The position numbers and the translations under genes are program-made. The notes below the pieces were generated by a model. That model saw only the letters and a program-made list of their open reading frames with translations, did no database searches and was not told the DNA's origin. From contig NZ_KB911605.1 of the NCBI RefSeq assembly GCF_000383615.1, positions 55,988-119,987 of the forward strand: a stretch of DNA of 64,000 nucleotides, in the 5' to 3' direction. Of this stretch, positions 50,546 to 61,973 are shown piece by piece (the stretch's first letter is position 1; every line of letters starts with the position of its first letter). Source of the stretch: Streptomyces canus 299MFChir4.1. GTDB taxonomy: Bacteria > Actinomycetota > Actinomycetes > Streptomycetales > Streptomycetaceae.

Positions 50546-51360
50546 GGCTTCAGGAACCCGGCCCCGGTCAGGACCGTTTGGCCCTCGGCGGACCGCACGA
50601 GCGCGATGAACGCCTTCGCGGTCTCCGTGTTCTGGGTGCCCTTGAGCAGGGTGATCGGATACTCGTTGACGGCGTCGGCGGACTCGGGGAACTCCACGCC
50701 CTCCACCTTGTCACCCGCCGCGTGCACATCGGTCTTGTAGACGACGGCCGCGTCGGCCTCCTTCAGTTCGACCTTGGTCAGCGCGGCCTTGACGTCCTGC
50801 TCGTAGGAGACCGGAGTGAGTTTCAGCTTGCTCGCCGCGAGGGCCTTCTGCGCGGCGGCGCCGCAGGGCACCTCCTGGGCGCACAGCACGACCTTCAGGT
50901 CCTTGTCCGTGAGGTCCTTCAGCGATCCGACCCGGTGCGGGTTGCCGGGCAGGGTGGCGATCTCCAGCTGGTTGCGCGCGAAGGTGACGGGCGTGCCGGA
51001 GGCGTCCCCCGCGTCCGTGACGATCTTCATCGTCTTGGGGCTGGCCGAGGCGAACACGTCCGCCGGGGCGCCGCCGGTGATGCTCGCGGCCAGCGAGTCG
51101 CTGCCGCCGAAGCTGAAGGTGACCATGGTGCCCGGGTGGGCCTTCTCGAACTGCTTGCCCAGTGCCGTGAAGCTCTCCTGAAGGGATGCGGCGGCGAACA
51201 CGGTCACCGTGCCGGAGAGCCGGCCCGAGGCGGAGGAGTCCGGCTTCGTGGACGAGGAGTGCGAGCCGGACGACGAACAGGCGCTCAGGGCCAGCAGCGC
51301 GGCGGCACCGGCGCCGGCCGTCCGCACGGCCCGGTGGTTCCGGCGCGGGGTAGGGGTCAT
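50542..51360 (-). CDS. modA: Molybdate-binding lipoprotein ModA
   Basis: 272 aa from ATG 51360; a start 13 codons upstream is less likely. Type II signal LLALSACSSSG (lipobox Cys), then the periplasmic-binding fold: VTVFAAASLQESFTALGKQFEKAHPGTMVTFSFGGSDSLAASITGGAPADVFASAS, ARNQLEIATLPGNP, EADAAVVYKTDVHAAGDKVEGVEFPE. AASL and GSDSLA make the oxyanion pocket. Captures molybdate/tungstate outside the membrane. First gene of modABC; the cofactor feeds Mo enzymes such as the nitrate reductase at 3.9 kb. Confidence 0.95.
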   Translation of the reverse strand: MTPTPRRNHRAVRTAGAGAAALLALSACSSSGSHSSSTKPDSSASGRLSGTVTVFAAASLQESFTALGKQFEKAHPGTMVTFSFGGSDSLAASITGGAPADVFASASPKTMKIVTDAGDASGTPVTFARNQLEIATLPGNPHRVGSLKDLTDKDLKVVLCAQEVPCGAAAQKALAASKLKLTPVSYEQDVKAALTKVELKEADAAVVYKTDVHAAGDKVEGVEFPESADAVNEYPITLLKGTQNTETAKAFIALVRSAEGQTVLTGAGFLKP

Positions 51361-51621
51361 CACGGGTCCACTCCCTCTGGTCCTCACGGACACGATCACC
51401 TGCGTCCCGGCGGTCCCGCTCGTCGGCGATCCGCGTGTACGTCGATCATACTGGCGCAGATGCCAGGTGAAAGTCTCCTGTCACATCGCATGAGCGGTAG
51501 ATCTCATCCATCAGGTTGGCATGTGCGTCCCTACGGACTGCCGTCGTGGCTGTGGAGCGGCCGGGGCGGCGCGAAGGAATTCCGTTGCCGGCCACGAACC
51601 GAGGTGCATACGTTCGGGCCC

Positions 51622-52311
51622 ATGGCGGACGACGAACCCACACGCGCGGCAAAGCTGCTGGTCGCCCAGGCGAAGGCCGCCCGGCTCTTCGCGGAGATCG
51701 AGGCGCGCGGACTGGTCGCGCCGGGCCAGGGGGAGCGGGCGGTCAGCGACCGGATCCGGGACCTGGCGAACGAACTGTTCGGAACCACCCGGCACTGGCA
51801 CAAGCGGATCGTGCGCTCCGGACCGCACACGCTCCAGCCGTACCGGGAGAACCCGCCGGACCGCGTGATCGGCGCGGACGACATCGTCTTCGCCGACTTC
51901 GGCCCGATCTTCGAGGAGTACGAGGCCGACTTCGGGCGGACCTTCGTCCTCGGCGACGACCCGGTCAAGCACCGCCTCCGCGACGACCTGCCGAAGATCT
52001 TCGCGGCGGGCCGGAGCGCCTTCGAGTCCGCCCCGGACATCACCGGCGCGCGGCTGTACGCCGAGGTCGAACGGCTCGCCGCCAAGTCCGGCTGGGCACT
52101 GGGCGGTTGGCACGCCGGACACCTCGTCGGCGAGTTTCCGCACGAGTGGATCGACGGCGCCGACGTGGAGTCGTACATCACCCCCGCCAACGACACCCCA
52201 CTGCGCCGCACCGACAAGGCGGGACGTCGCTGCCACTGGATCCTGGAGATCCATCTCGTCGACGCCGAGCGGGAGTTCGGCGGTTTCCACGAGGAACTGC
52301 TCACCCTCTGA
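51622..52311 (+). CDS. M24-family metallopeptidase (aminopeptidase P/creatinase-like)
   Basis: 229 aa from ATG 51622. Pita-bread fold: DIVFADFGPIFEEYEADFGRTFVLGDD (two metal Asp), GGWHAGHLVGEFPHEWIDG (metal His), HWILEIHLVD (metal Glu). Shorter than typical aminopeptidases because only the catalytic domain is present. Divergent from modA; 51361-51621 holds the shared upstream region without another gene. Substrate unknown. Confidence 0.82.
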   Translation: MADDEPTRAAKLLVAQAKAARLFAEIEARGLVAPGQGERAVSDRIRDLANELFGTTRHWHKRIVRSGPHTLQPYRENPPDRVIGADDIVFADFGPIFEEYEADFGRTFVLGDDPVKHRLRDDLPKIFAAGRSAFESAPDITGARLYAEVERLAAKSGWALGGWHAGHLVGEFPHEWIDGADVESYITPANDTPLRRTDKAGRRCHWILEIHLVDAEREFGGFHEELLTL

Positions 52312-52329
52312 CCCGGGCGACGGCCCCGC

Positions 52330-52725
52330 TCAGGTGCGGTCGATGTGCACGTTCGTCGACTTCACCCGGGCGGTGGCCTCCACCCCGACCTCCAGGCCGA
52401 GTTCCTCCACGGCCTCCCGTGTCAGCAGCGACACCAGCCGGTGCGGGCCCGCCTGGATCTCCACCTGGGCCGCGACATCGCCGAGCTTCACGGCGGTGAC
52501 GATGCCGGAGAAGGCGTTGCGGACGGACGTGTGGGACACGCCCTCCTCACCGCCCTCCCCCTTCGCCAGTTCCACGGAGAAAGCGGCCAGATCCCTGCCG
52601 TCGACGAGGCGCCGCCCGCCCTCGTCCCGGTGCGTGGGCACCCGCCCGGCGTCCGCCCACCGCCGCGCGGTGTCGGGGCTCACGCCGAGCAGCCGTGCGG
52701 CCTGGCCGATCGTGTAGGACTGCAT
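52330..52725 (-). CDS. Molybdenum-responsive regulator: MerR-type HTH plus Mop (TOBE) domain
   Basis: 131 aa from ATG 52725, with almost no leader. The N-terminal excisionase/MerR-type helix-turn-helix YTIGQAARLLGVSPDTARRWADAGRVPTHRDEGGRRLVDGRDLAAF is joined to a single Mop domain: SVRNAFSGIVTAVKLGDVAAQVEIQAGPHRLVSLLTREAVEELGLEVGVEATARVKSTNVHI, which binds molybdate. Likely represses modABC, 1.1 kb away, when molybdate is sufficient; it is separated from it by the M24 peptidase gene. Confidence 0.9.
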   Translation of the reverse strand: MQSYTIGQAARLLGVSPDTARRWADAGRVPTHRDEGGRRLVDGRDLAAFSVELAKGEGGEEGVSHTSVRNAFSGIVTAVKLGDVAAQVEIQAGPHRLVSLLTREAVEELGLEVGVEATARVKSTNVHIDRT

Positions 52726-52776
52726 ACGCGCCAAGATAGGCGATCAGGGCACTCCGAGCGGTCCCGCACTCGTCCG

Positions 52777-54306
52777 TCAGATGTCCCGGAAGATCTCGAT
52801 CTGCGCGCCCACCGAGTTGAGCCGCTCGGCCAGGTCCTCGTAACCGCGGTTGATGACGTAGACGTTGCGCAGCACCGACGTGCCGTCGGCCGCCATCATC
52901 GCCAGCAGGACGACCACGGCGGGGCGCAGGGCCGGCGGGCACATCATCTCGGCGGCGCGCCAGCGGGTCGGGCCCTCCACCAGTACCCGGTGCGGGTCGA
53001 GGAGTTGGAGCCGTCCGCCCAGCCGGTTGAGATCCGTCAGGTAGATCGCGCGGTTGTCGTAGACCCAGTCGTGGATGAGGGTCTGGCCCTGGGCGACCGC
53101 CGCGATGGCCGCGAAGAACGGGACGTTGTCGATGTTCAGGCCGGGGAACGGCATCGGGTGGATCTTGTCGATCGGCGCCTCCAGCTTGGAGGGGCGGACC
53201 GTGAGGTCGACCAGCCGGGTGCGGCCGTTGTCGGCGAAGTACTCCGGCGTGCGGTCGTGGTCGAGCCCCATCTCCTCCAGGACCGCGAGCTCGATCTCCA
53301 GGAACTCGATCGGCACCCGGCGCACCGTCAGCTCCGACTCCGTCACCACGGCCGCGGCCAGCAGGCTCATCGCCTCGACCGGGTCCTCGGAGGGGGAGTA
53401 GTCGACGTCCACGTCGATCTGCGGCACGCCGTGCACGGTGAGGGTGGTGGTGCCGATGCCCTCGACCCTGACCCCGAGGGCCTCCAGGAAGAAGCACAGG
53501 TCCTGGACCATGTAGTTGGAGGAGGCGTTGCGGATGACGGTGACGCCGTCGTGGCGGGCGGCCGCGAGCAGCGCGTTCTCCGTCACGGTGTCGCCGCGCT
53601 CGGTCAGCACGATCGGACGGCCGGGGCGGACCTGCCGGTCGACCCGGGCGTGGTACTGGCCCTCGGTGGCCGCGACGTCCAGACCGAACCGGCGCAGCGC
53701 GATCATGTGCGGCTCGATGGTCCGGGTGCCCAGGTCGCAGCCGCCGGCGTACGGCAGCCTGAAGCTGTCCATGCGGTGCAGCAGCGGGCCGAGGAACATG
53801 ATGATCGAGCGCGTGCGGACGGCGGCCTCGGCGTCGATGGCGGCCATGTCCAGCTCGGCCGGCGGCACGAGTTCGAGGTCGACGCCGCCGTTGATCCACC
53901 GGGTGCGCACCCCGATGGAGCTCAGCACCTCCAGAAGGCGGTAGACCTCCTCGATGCGGGCGACCCTGCGCAGCACCGTGCGCCCCTTGTTGAGGAGCGA
54001 GGCGCAGAGCAGGGCCACACACGCGTTCTTGCTCGTCTTGACGTCGATCGACCCGGACAGCCGACGACCGCCGACCACACGCAGATGCATCGGGCCCGCG
54101 TAGCCCAGAGAGACGATTTCGCTGTCGAGCGCTTCACCAATACGGGCGATCATCTCAAGGCTGATGTTTTGGTTGCCTCGCTCGATGCGATTGACGGCGC
54201 TCTGACTGGTGCCGAGCGCCTCGGCGAGCTGCGACTGTGTCCAGCCCCGGTGCTGTCGGGCGTCACGGATGAGCCTGCCGATACGTACGAGGTAGTCGTC
54301 TGCCAT
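52777..54306 (-). CDS. XRE HTH fused to MurA-like UDP-N-acetylglucosamine 1-carboxyvinyltransferase
   Basis: 509 aa from ATG 54306. Residues 1-68 are a Cro/C1 helix-turn-helix: LIRDARQHRGWTQSQLAEALGTSQSAVNRIERGNQNISLEMIARIGEAL. Residues 72-509 are an enolpyruvyl transferase: GSIDVKTSKNACVALL (PEP Lys-Asn), RLPYAGGCDLGTRTIEPHM with a Cys at the fosfomycin position, IDKIHPMPFPGLNIDNVPFFAA. Normal MurA lacks the HTH, so this is a second, divergent MurA whose DNA-binding head may tie transcription to UDP-GlcNAc or PEP. A palindrome lies 12 bp upstream of the start. Confidence 0.92.
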   Translation of the reverse strand: MADDYLVRIGRLIRDARQHRGWTQSQLAEALGTSQSAVNRIERGNQNISLEMIARIGEALDSEIVSLGYAGPMHLRVVGGRRLSGSIDVKTSKNACVALLCASLLNKGRTVLRRVARIEEVYRLLEVLSSIGVRTRWINGGVDLELVPPAELDMAAIDAEAAVRTRSIIMFLGPLLHRMDSFRLPYAGGCDLGTRTIEPHMIALRRFGLDVAATEGQYHARVDRQVRPGRPIVLTERGDTVTENALLAAARHDGVTVIRNASSNYMVQDLCFFLEALGVRVEGIGTTTLTVHGVPQIDVDVDYSPSEDPVEAMSLLAAAVVTESELTVRRVPIEFLEIELAVLEEMGLDHDRTPEYFADNGRTRLVDLTVRPSKLEAPIDKIHPMPFPGLNIDNVPFFAAIAAVAQGQTLIHDWVYDNRAIYLTDLNRLGGRLQLLDPHRVLVEGPTRWRAAEMMCPPALRPAVVVLLAMMAADGTSVLRNVYVINRGYEDLAERLNSVGAQIEIFRDI

Positions 54307-54317
54307 GGCGTCGAGGC

Positions 54318-54334
54318 TATCTCAGATATGAGAT
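54318..54334. promoter_or_regulatory. TATCTC-N6-GAGAT palindrome before the HTH-MurA gene
   Basis: TATCTC (54318-54323) AGATAT GAGAT (54330-54334), which includes the perfect 16-bp palindrome ATCTCA-GATA-TGAGAT. It is only 12 bp from the start codon, a typical autorepression position. A site with the same architecture precedes aconitase. Confidence 0.6.
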
Positions 54335-54389
54335 GACGCATTTCGGGGGGTCTGTTCGGGGGAAGGGCCCGGACGGACCTGAGGGAACG

Positions 54390-54590
54390 TCAGTGACGCT
54401 TGGTGGTACGGGTCCGCCGCCACCCGAAAGGTCCGGGCAGATCCACCGATGTCGTTCGACGTCCGGTGCTGCTGTGCGTGTGCTTCGGTCCGTGACTTCC
54501 GCCACCGGTCGTGATGGACCAGGAGTGCCGGTTGATGTTCAGCCGCACCCCGGGAAGAATCCGGAAACTCTTGCGGAACGTGAGCGGCAT
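54390..54590 (-). CDS. DUF4236-family small protein
   Basis: 66 aa from ATG 54590, preceded by GGAGG at 5 nt. The N-terminus MPLTFRKSFRILPGVRLNIN, then RHSWSITTGG is the DUF4236 signature, followed by THSSTGRRTTSVDLPGPFGWRRT. Basic, beta-rich, no membrane helix. Occurs in many bacteria, often near phage or mobile genes; function unknown. Confidence 0.85.
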   Translation of the reverse strand: MPLTFRKSFRILPGVRLNINRHSWSITTGGGSHGPKHTHSSTGRRTTSVDLPGPFGWRRTRTTKRH

Positions 54591-55076
54591 GGGGGCCTCC
54601 CCTTGAAGGTCGGTCGCGTGCTTTCGACTCCGTCCGCCTACCCCGGCTCGGTGAAGTGATGGGTACCGGGTTTCGTACCGCCCTTTCGGCGTGGGCGAGT
54701 TGGGGCTGCTGGGTGTCGGGCGCCGGGTGGGTGAGGGTGCGAAGGTGCCGAGTCGGTCAGGGGGGCGTCCCGGTGAAGGGTCGCGCAGCTGCGGGCGGCA
54801 CGCGGCACGCGGGCCCTGACCTGGAACTGGATCTGGAGTCGATATGGGAAAGCCGGCCCCGGCCGGCATCGGCACCGATGAGCTACCGGCCGATGAGCCC
54901 GTCCATCCGGGTCGTCGACACGCGCCGGCGTGACACCGAAGGCGCGCGCCCCGAGGCCCGCTCACGTCGCCCACTCGTCCCCGGCCGAGCCACCCCTCAC
55001 CGCTCGCGGGGAATCGCGGGGCGGCGCACATCACTGCCAGGCCGGGCATGACCATCCCGGCCTCATGTACTAGAGT
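54591..55076. other. Intergenic stretch with no supported gene
   Basis: About 490 bp between the DUF4236 gene and the aconitase regulatory region. Open frames exist on both strands but have no family resemblance, ribosome-binding site or consistent codon bias. It may hold the DUF4236 promoter; nothing else is evident. Confidence 0.5.
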
Positions 55077-55094
55077 TATCTCGACATCGAGATA
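55077..55094. promoter_or_regulatory. TATCTC-N6-GAGATA palindrome upstream of aconitase
   Basis: TATCTCGACATCGAGATA is an 18-bp inverted repeat (TATCTCGA / TCGAGATA around CA) 142 bp before the aconitase start. Same TATCTC-N6-GAGAT layout as the site at 54318. Confidence 0.6.
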
Positions 55095-55150
55095 TCTGCC
55101 GAGGCGTACCGCAGTCGCACGCTTCCGCCGAGCCTGGCAGTAAGGCATGC

Positions 55151-55169
55151 CTAACTTAGCCTTACCTTA
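55151..55169. promoter_or_regulatory. Iron-box-like (DmdR/IdeR) site upstream of aconitase
   Basis: The complement of 55151-55169, TAAGGTAAGGCTAAGTTAG, matches the DtxR/IdeR/DmdR consensus TTAGGTTAGGCTAACCTAA at 14 of 19 positions by my count. It is about 65 bp before the start codon. Aconitase needs a [4Fe-4S] cluster, so iron control is plausible. Confidence 0.45.
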
Positions 55170-55235
55170 GCGGATCGGCCAAGCGGAGTGGCGGCAGGAT
55201 GCGGTGGTAAGCGCACAAAAATGAAGGAGACTGTC

Positions 55236-57953
<2,718 letters not shown>

Positions 57954-57982
57954 GTCCCAGGGCACGTCCTTCCGGGCCTCCG

Positions 57983-58015
57983 AGGGCCGCACTCCCGTGA
58001 CGGGGGTGCGGCCCT
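57983..58015. terminator. Aconitase terminator hairpin
   Basis: AGGGCCGCAC (57983-57992) pairs with GTGCGGCCCT (58006-58015), extended inward by CCCG/CGGG with one G-T wobble around a TGA loop. Confidence 0.85.
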
Positions 58016-58100
58016 TCGCCGTACCCGCCGCGGCGCGGGTCATCACCCAGCCTCAGGTGGGACACAGGATTCCCTCAGCGGGCGGGGACACGATCGGTAC

Positions 58101-58433
58101 ATGACTGGCACAACCGGACCGCGAACCGGCCGCGCACGAGTGCTCATCGTCGACGACGGCCCCGCACTCGACGAAGTGCTGTCCGTCGCCGTGCAACACC
58201 GGCTCGACGGACTGGAGGCCGGCGCCGACGACTCCGTCCATGTGCTCGGCGACCTGGTCACGACCGAGGACACCCGTGAAGTGCGCCGCGCGGACGTGTC
58301 AGGCCGGCTCACCGCGGAGGCGTACGACCTGCTCGCACACCCGCGCCAGATCCTGAGCGAGGCGCGGGCGCGCACGATCCACACCGTGCGCGGCCCCGGG
58401 TACGCCATCAGGGCCGCGGAGGACGGGAGATGA
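58101..58433 (+). pseudogene. Internally deleted OmpR-type response regulator
   Basis: 110 codons remain of a ~240-residue family. RVLIVDDGPALDEVLSVAV is the start of a receiver domain, but the next residues RLDGLEAGADD belong near the receiver's end, so the phosphorylated Asp is missing. SVHVLGDLVTTEDTREVRRADVSGRLTAEAYDLLAHPRQILSEARAR then jumps to TIHTVRGPGYAIRAAED, deleting the recognition helix and most of the winged helix. The frame is kept throughout and the stop overlaps the kinase start (ATGA). VDDG replaces the usual VDDE. A normal response-regulator function is excluded. Confidence 0.82.
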
Positions 58434-60082
58434 GCCGGCGACCGAACGCGAGGACGCGCACCCGGTCTCTCCGCACCCGGTCCCTCCGCACCCGTCTGCT
58501 CGTGTTCGTCAGTGCCACGCTGGTCGTCGTCTGTGTCGCGATGGGCCTGATCACGACGCTCTTCCAACGTGCCTATCTGATGGGCCACCTGGACGACCGT
58601 GTCCGCGACGCCGCCGAACGGGCCCTGGGAGGAGCTTTTTCGCACCGGGACACGGACGACGACCTGGCCTTCCTGCGGGAGTCCGGGCAGCCCGCCGGGA
58701 TGCTCTCCGCCCGGCTGGACGAGGACGGCGCCATCGTCTCCGCGGCCGTCGTCGTCCAGGGCACCCCGACCCGGGAGCTCAGCACCGGCCGGCGCACCGC
58801 CCTGGCCGGGATCCGGGCGGACGGCGCGCTGCACACCCGTGCCGTGCCCGGCCTCGGCACCTACCGGGTCACCGTCCTCGTGAGCGGAGACGTCCGGGTC
58901 CTCGCCGGCCTGCCCATGGACGACGTCCAGGACATGATCAGCGCACTGGTGGCGATCGAGACAGGCGTCGCCGCGGCCGGACTCGCCGCCGCCGACTGCG
59001 TCTGCGCGGTGGTCATACGACGGCAACTGCGCCCCCTCGGCCGGGTCGCCGCCACCGCCGCCGAGGTCTCCCGCGCCCCGCTCGGACACGGCGAGGCCAC
59101 CGCCCTGACCCGGGTGCCCGAACGGGACACCGACCCCGGCAGCGAGGCCGGACAGGTCGGGGCCGCGCTCAACCATCTCCTCGACCAGGTGGAGTCCTCC
59201 CTCGCCGAGCGGCAGCGCGGCGAGGAGCGGATGCGGCGCAGCGAGGAACGCATGCGGCGCTTCCTGGCCGACGCGAGCCACGAACTGCGGACACCGCTCG
59301 CCTCGATCGCCGGGTACGCCGAGCTGATGAGCCGCGGCACCGACCGCGTCGAACCGGTGCTGGCCTGGCGCCGGGTCTCGGCGGAGTCCGCACGCATGAC
59401 GGGCCTGGTCGAGGACCTGCTCCTGCTCGCCCGCCTCGACGAGGGCCGCCCCCTCCAGTCCGGGGAGGTGGACCTGGCGGCGCTGGTCGCGGAGGCGGTG
59501 TGGGAGGCGCGGGCGGCGGGGAGCGGCCACGACTGGCAGCTCGAACTGAGGCTGGACACACCGGTGTTGGTGGCCGGCGACGAGGCCCGCCTGCACCAGG
59601 TGGTGGCCAACCTCCTGTCCAACGCGAGGACGCACACGCCGGCCGGCACGAGGGTGACGGCATCGGTGGATTCCGCGGACGGGCGCTGCGTGATCCGCGT
59701 CCGCGACAACGGCCCCGGCATCCCCCCGGCCCTGCTGCCCACGGTCTTCGAACGCTTCAGCCGGGCGGACACCTCCCGCTCCCGCGCCGACGCCGACTCC
59801 GGAGGCTCCGGCCTCGGTCTGGCCATCGCGGCGGCGATCTCGGCAGCACACGGGGGCCGCATCCAGGTGAACAGCGTTCCTGGACGTACCGAGTTCACGA
59901 TCGATCTCCCGGTGGCGAGGGAAGCGGGGGTCGAGGCGCGAGCGGTGTCCGGAAACGGCGTATCGGTGCAACTCCCTTACGGGGGCGGGAAGTCGGGCGG
60001 CCGCGCATGGGCGGCGGCGACAGCCAGGTCCGATGTGGCGACAGACAGGTCCGATGTCAGGTCGCCGGTACGAAGGCGCTGA
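58430..60082 (+). CDS. Two-component sensor histidine kinase
   Basis: 550 aa from ATG 58430. First membrane helix LLVFVSATLVVVCVAMGLI, ~120-residue extracytoplasmic sensor, second helix near 170-195, HAMP, then HisKA FLADASHELRTPLASIAGYAELM (phospho-His), N box NLLSNARTHTP, G1 DNGPGIPP, F box VFERFSRAD, G2 GGSGLGLAIA. All catalytic boxes are intact. The C-terminal ~60 residues past the ATPase are unusual, with a repeated ARSDVATDRSDV. Its coupled response regulator is deleted, so it is now an orphan or signals elsewhere. Overlaps the convergent hydrolase gene by 26 bp. Confidence 0.92.
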   Translation: MSRRPNARTRTRSLRTRSLRTRLLVFVSATLVVVCVAMGLITTLFQRAYLMGHLDDRVRDAAERALGGAFSHRDTDDDLAFLRESGQPAGMLSARLDEDGAIVSAAVVVQGTPTRELSTGRRTALAGIRADGALHTRAVPGLGTYRVTVLVSGDVRVLAGLPMDDVQDMISALVAIETGVAAAGLAAADCVCAVVIRRQLRPLGRVAATAAEVSRAPLGHGEATALTRVPERDTDPGSEAGQVGAALNHLLDQVESSLAERQRGEERMRRSEERMRRFLADASHELRTPLASIAGYAELMSRGTDRVEPVLAWRRVSAESARMTGLVEDLLLLARLDEGRPLQSGEVDLAALVAEAVWEARAAGSGHDWQLELRLDTPVLVAGDEARLHQVVANLLSNARTHTPAGTRVTASVDSADGRCVIRVRDNGPGIPPALLPTVFERFSRADTSRSRADADSGGSGLGLAIAAAISAAHGGRIQVNSVPGRTEFTIDLPVAREAGVEARAVSGNGVSVQLPYGGGKSGGRAWAAATARSDVATDRSDVRSPVRRR

Positions 60083-60833
60083 TCGCGTCGACGAGGTCGG
60101 CCGGAGCCTCCAACGGGATCAGATGGCCCGTGTCCGGGATCACCACGAGGTCGGCCCCGGAGAGGTGGGGCACCAGGTGGTCGCGGAGCACGTCGACGGG
60201 CTCGACCCGGTCGTGCTCCCCGGCGACCACGAGGGCGGGTACGTCGATCTCGCGGGTGTGCTCGGAGACGTCCTCCGCGATGCCGCGCAACGGCCACTCC
60301 AGGCGGGCCGCCTCGGTGGCGGCCCGTGAATCGGCCACGATCCGCGACTTGACCGGTTCGGGCAGTTCGGTCGCGGTGAGGATGTGGTCGCGTGCGTCGG
60401 CGACGGACTCCTCGGAGTCGTAGGCGTGGGAGAGGCCTTCGCGGTACTCGGCGCTGACCCCCGGCGCGGGCTTCGCCGGAGCGGAAGCGACGAGGACGAT
60501 CCCGCGAAGGCCGAGGGGCCGGGTTGCCGCGACCAGCTGCGCGACCTTGCCGCCCATGGAATGACCGACGAGGACGAAGTCCGTGACACCCGCGTCGGCC
60601 AGTACGGCGAGCGTGTCGTCCGCCAGCCGGCGGAGCGTCCAGGGGCCGTCCAGATTCCGCGAACGGCTCCAGCCGCGGAAGTCGACGGTGAGGATGTCGC
60701 GGCCCGCGAGGCGGTCGACGACGAGGTCCCAAGTACGGGCGGAACCACCCCAGTAGTGCAGGAACACGAGGGTCGGCCCGGTCCCCGGACGGTGGTCATA
60801 AGTGGGCAGCAGGGACTGCCGGGTCGTGTCCAT
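60057..60833 (-). CDS. Alpha/beta hydrolase
   Basis: 258 aa from ATG 60833; earlier in-frame starts run into the divergent regulator. Fold marks: TLVFLHYWGGSARTWDLVVDRL (oxyanion HYWGG), VDFRGWSRS, nucleophile elbow VLVGHSMGGKVAQLVA, acid in VAGEHDRVEP and His in IPDTGHLIPLE. Similar to C-C or ester hydrolases; the substrate is unknown. It is divergent from an AraC-type regulator that may control it. Confidence 0.9.
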   Translation of the reverse strand: MDTTRQSLLPTYDHRPGTGPTLVFLHYWGGSARTWDLVVDRLAGRDILTVDFRGWSRSRNLDGPWTLRRLADDTLAVLADAGVTDFVLVGHSMGGKVAQLVAATRPLGLRGIVLVASAPAKPAPGVSAEYREGLSHAYDSEESVADARDHILTATELPEPVKSRIVADSRAATEAARLEWPLRGIAEDVSEHTREIDVPALVVAGEHDRVEPVDVLRDHLVPHLSGADLVVIPDTGHLIPLEAPADLVDAISAFVPAT

Positions 60834-60945
60834 GGTGACTCTTTCGCTCAGTACGCGAGGCTGATGTTTCCTTGGTTCCATTGCACATTCCCGCCCACCC
60901 CCTGGCATCGGCGGGACTGGACGGTGGATGGTGGAAACTGGACAC

Positions 60946-61773
60946 ATGACCGTGATCCGGCAGATGACCTACCAGCCCGTCGGACGCCGGGCGGCCGCGG
61001 TGGAGACGATGACCTTCGACCGGCTGCGTGAGCTGAACGACGGCGGGACACAGCGCGCCGACTTCCCTGTCCTGGCCGTCGTCGACGCCGGGCACGGATC
61101 CGTGACGGTGGACTTCCTCCGGCACCCGCTCAAGAGGCGGTCCGTCGTGTGGGTCGCCCCGGGAGCGGTGCACCGATGGGACGACATCGCCGACGTGACA
61201 GGGCACCTGGTGCTGTTCGTCCCGACCGCACCGGTCACCCGTGCCACCCGAGAGCTCGTGGCGTCCCCGGACCTGGTCGCGCACTGGAAAATCCCCGACG
61301 CCGACTGGCCGTTCGTCGACACCGCACGCGACCATCTCCTCCTGGAGGCAACCGCCCCGCCGGGGGACGTCTCGACGGAGCTGCCCGAGATCCTGCTCTC
61401 CGCGCTCATCGCCCGACTCCGGCCACCGCGCGCCGAAGAGCGGCCCGCACACCCGGTGTTCCGACTCTTCCGGTCCAGCGTCGAAGCGCACTTCCGCGAC
61501 CATCACGACGCGGGCTACTACGCCCGGGCACTGGGATACGCGCCCCGGACCCTCTCACGAGCGGTACAGCAGGTCACCGGCCGTACCGCGAAGGCGTACA
61601 TCGTCGACCGGCTCGTCCTGGAGGCCAAACGGCTCCTCGCACACGACCGTCTCACCGCGGCGGGCTGCGCCCACGCGCTCGGCTTCCCCGACGCGTCCAA
61701 CTTCTCGGTGTTCTTCCTGAAGGCGACGGGCATGCGGCCGGGGGCGTGGCAGGCGGGGGCGGCCGTCGAGTGA
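60946..61773 (+). CDS. AraC-family transcriptional regulator
   Basis: 275 aa from ATG 60946; ATG 60928 is an alternative. The N-terminal cupin domain (about 20-110: FPVLAVVDAGHGSVTVDFLRHPLKRRSVVWVAPGAVHRWD) is likely ligand-binding. The C-terminal double helix-turn-helix reads DAGYYARALGYAPRTLSRAVQQVTGRTAKAYIVDRLVLEAKRLLAHDRLTAAGCAHALGFPDASNFSVFFLKATGMRPGAWQ. Divergent from the hydrolase with 112 bp between starts. Confidence 0.92.
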   Translation: MTVIRQMTYQPVGRRAAAVETMTFDRLRELNDGGTQRADFPVLAVVDAGHGSVTVDFLRHPLKRRSVVWVAPGAVHRWDDIADVTGHLVLFVPTAPVTRATRELVASPDLVAHWKIPDADWPFVDTARDHLLLEATAPPGDVSTELPEILLSALIARLRPPRAEERPAHPVFRLFRSSVEAHFRDHHDAGYYARALGYAPRTLSRAVQQVTGRTAKAYIVDRLVLEAKRLLAHDRLTAAGCAHALGFPDASNFSVFFLKATGMRPGAWQAGAAVE

Positions 61774-61973
61774 GGGTGCTCGGCCGCGTCGGCCGAAAAC
61801 CAATGGATCAGCACCGCCGGTCGCCGCTAGCGTGCTGCCGAACCGAGTCGCCCAGGCAAGGACGTGCCGTTGTACACCGTGTGAGACCCCCCAAGCGCTG
61901 ATTGGTCGCGCGTCGCGCGTGTGCGCCGCGCTGCTTTTTGCTGCGGACTTCTCACTGAAACCGGTGTACTTCT

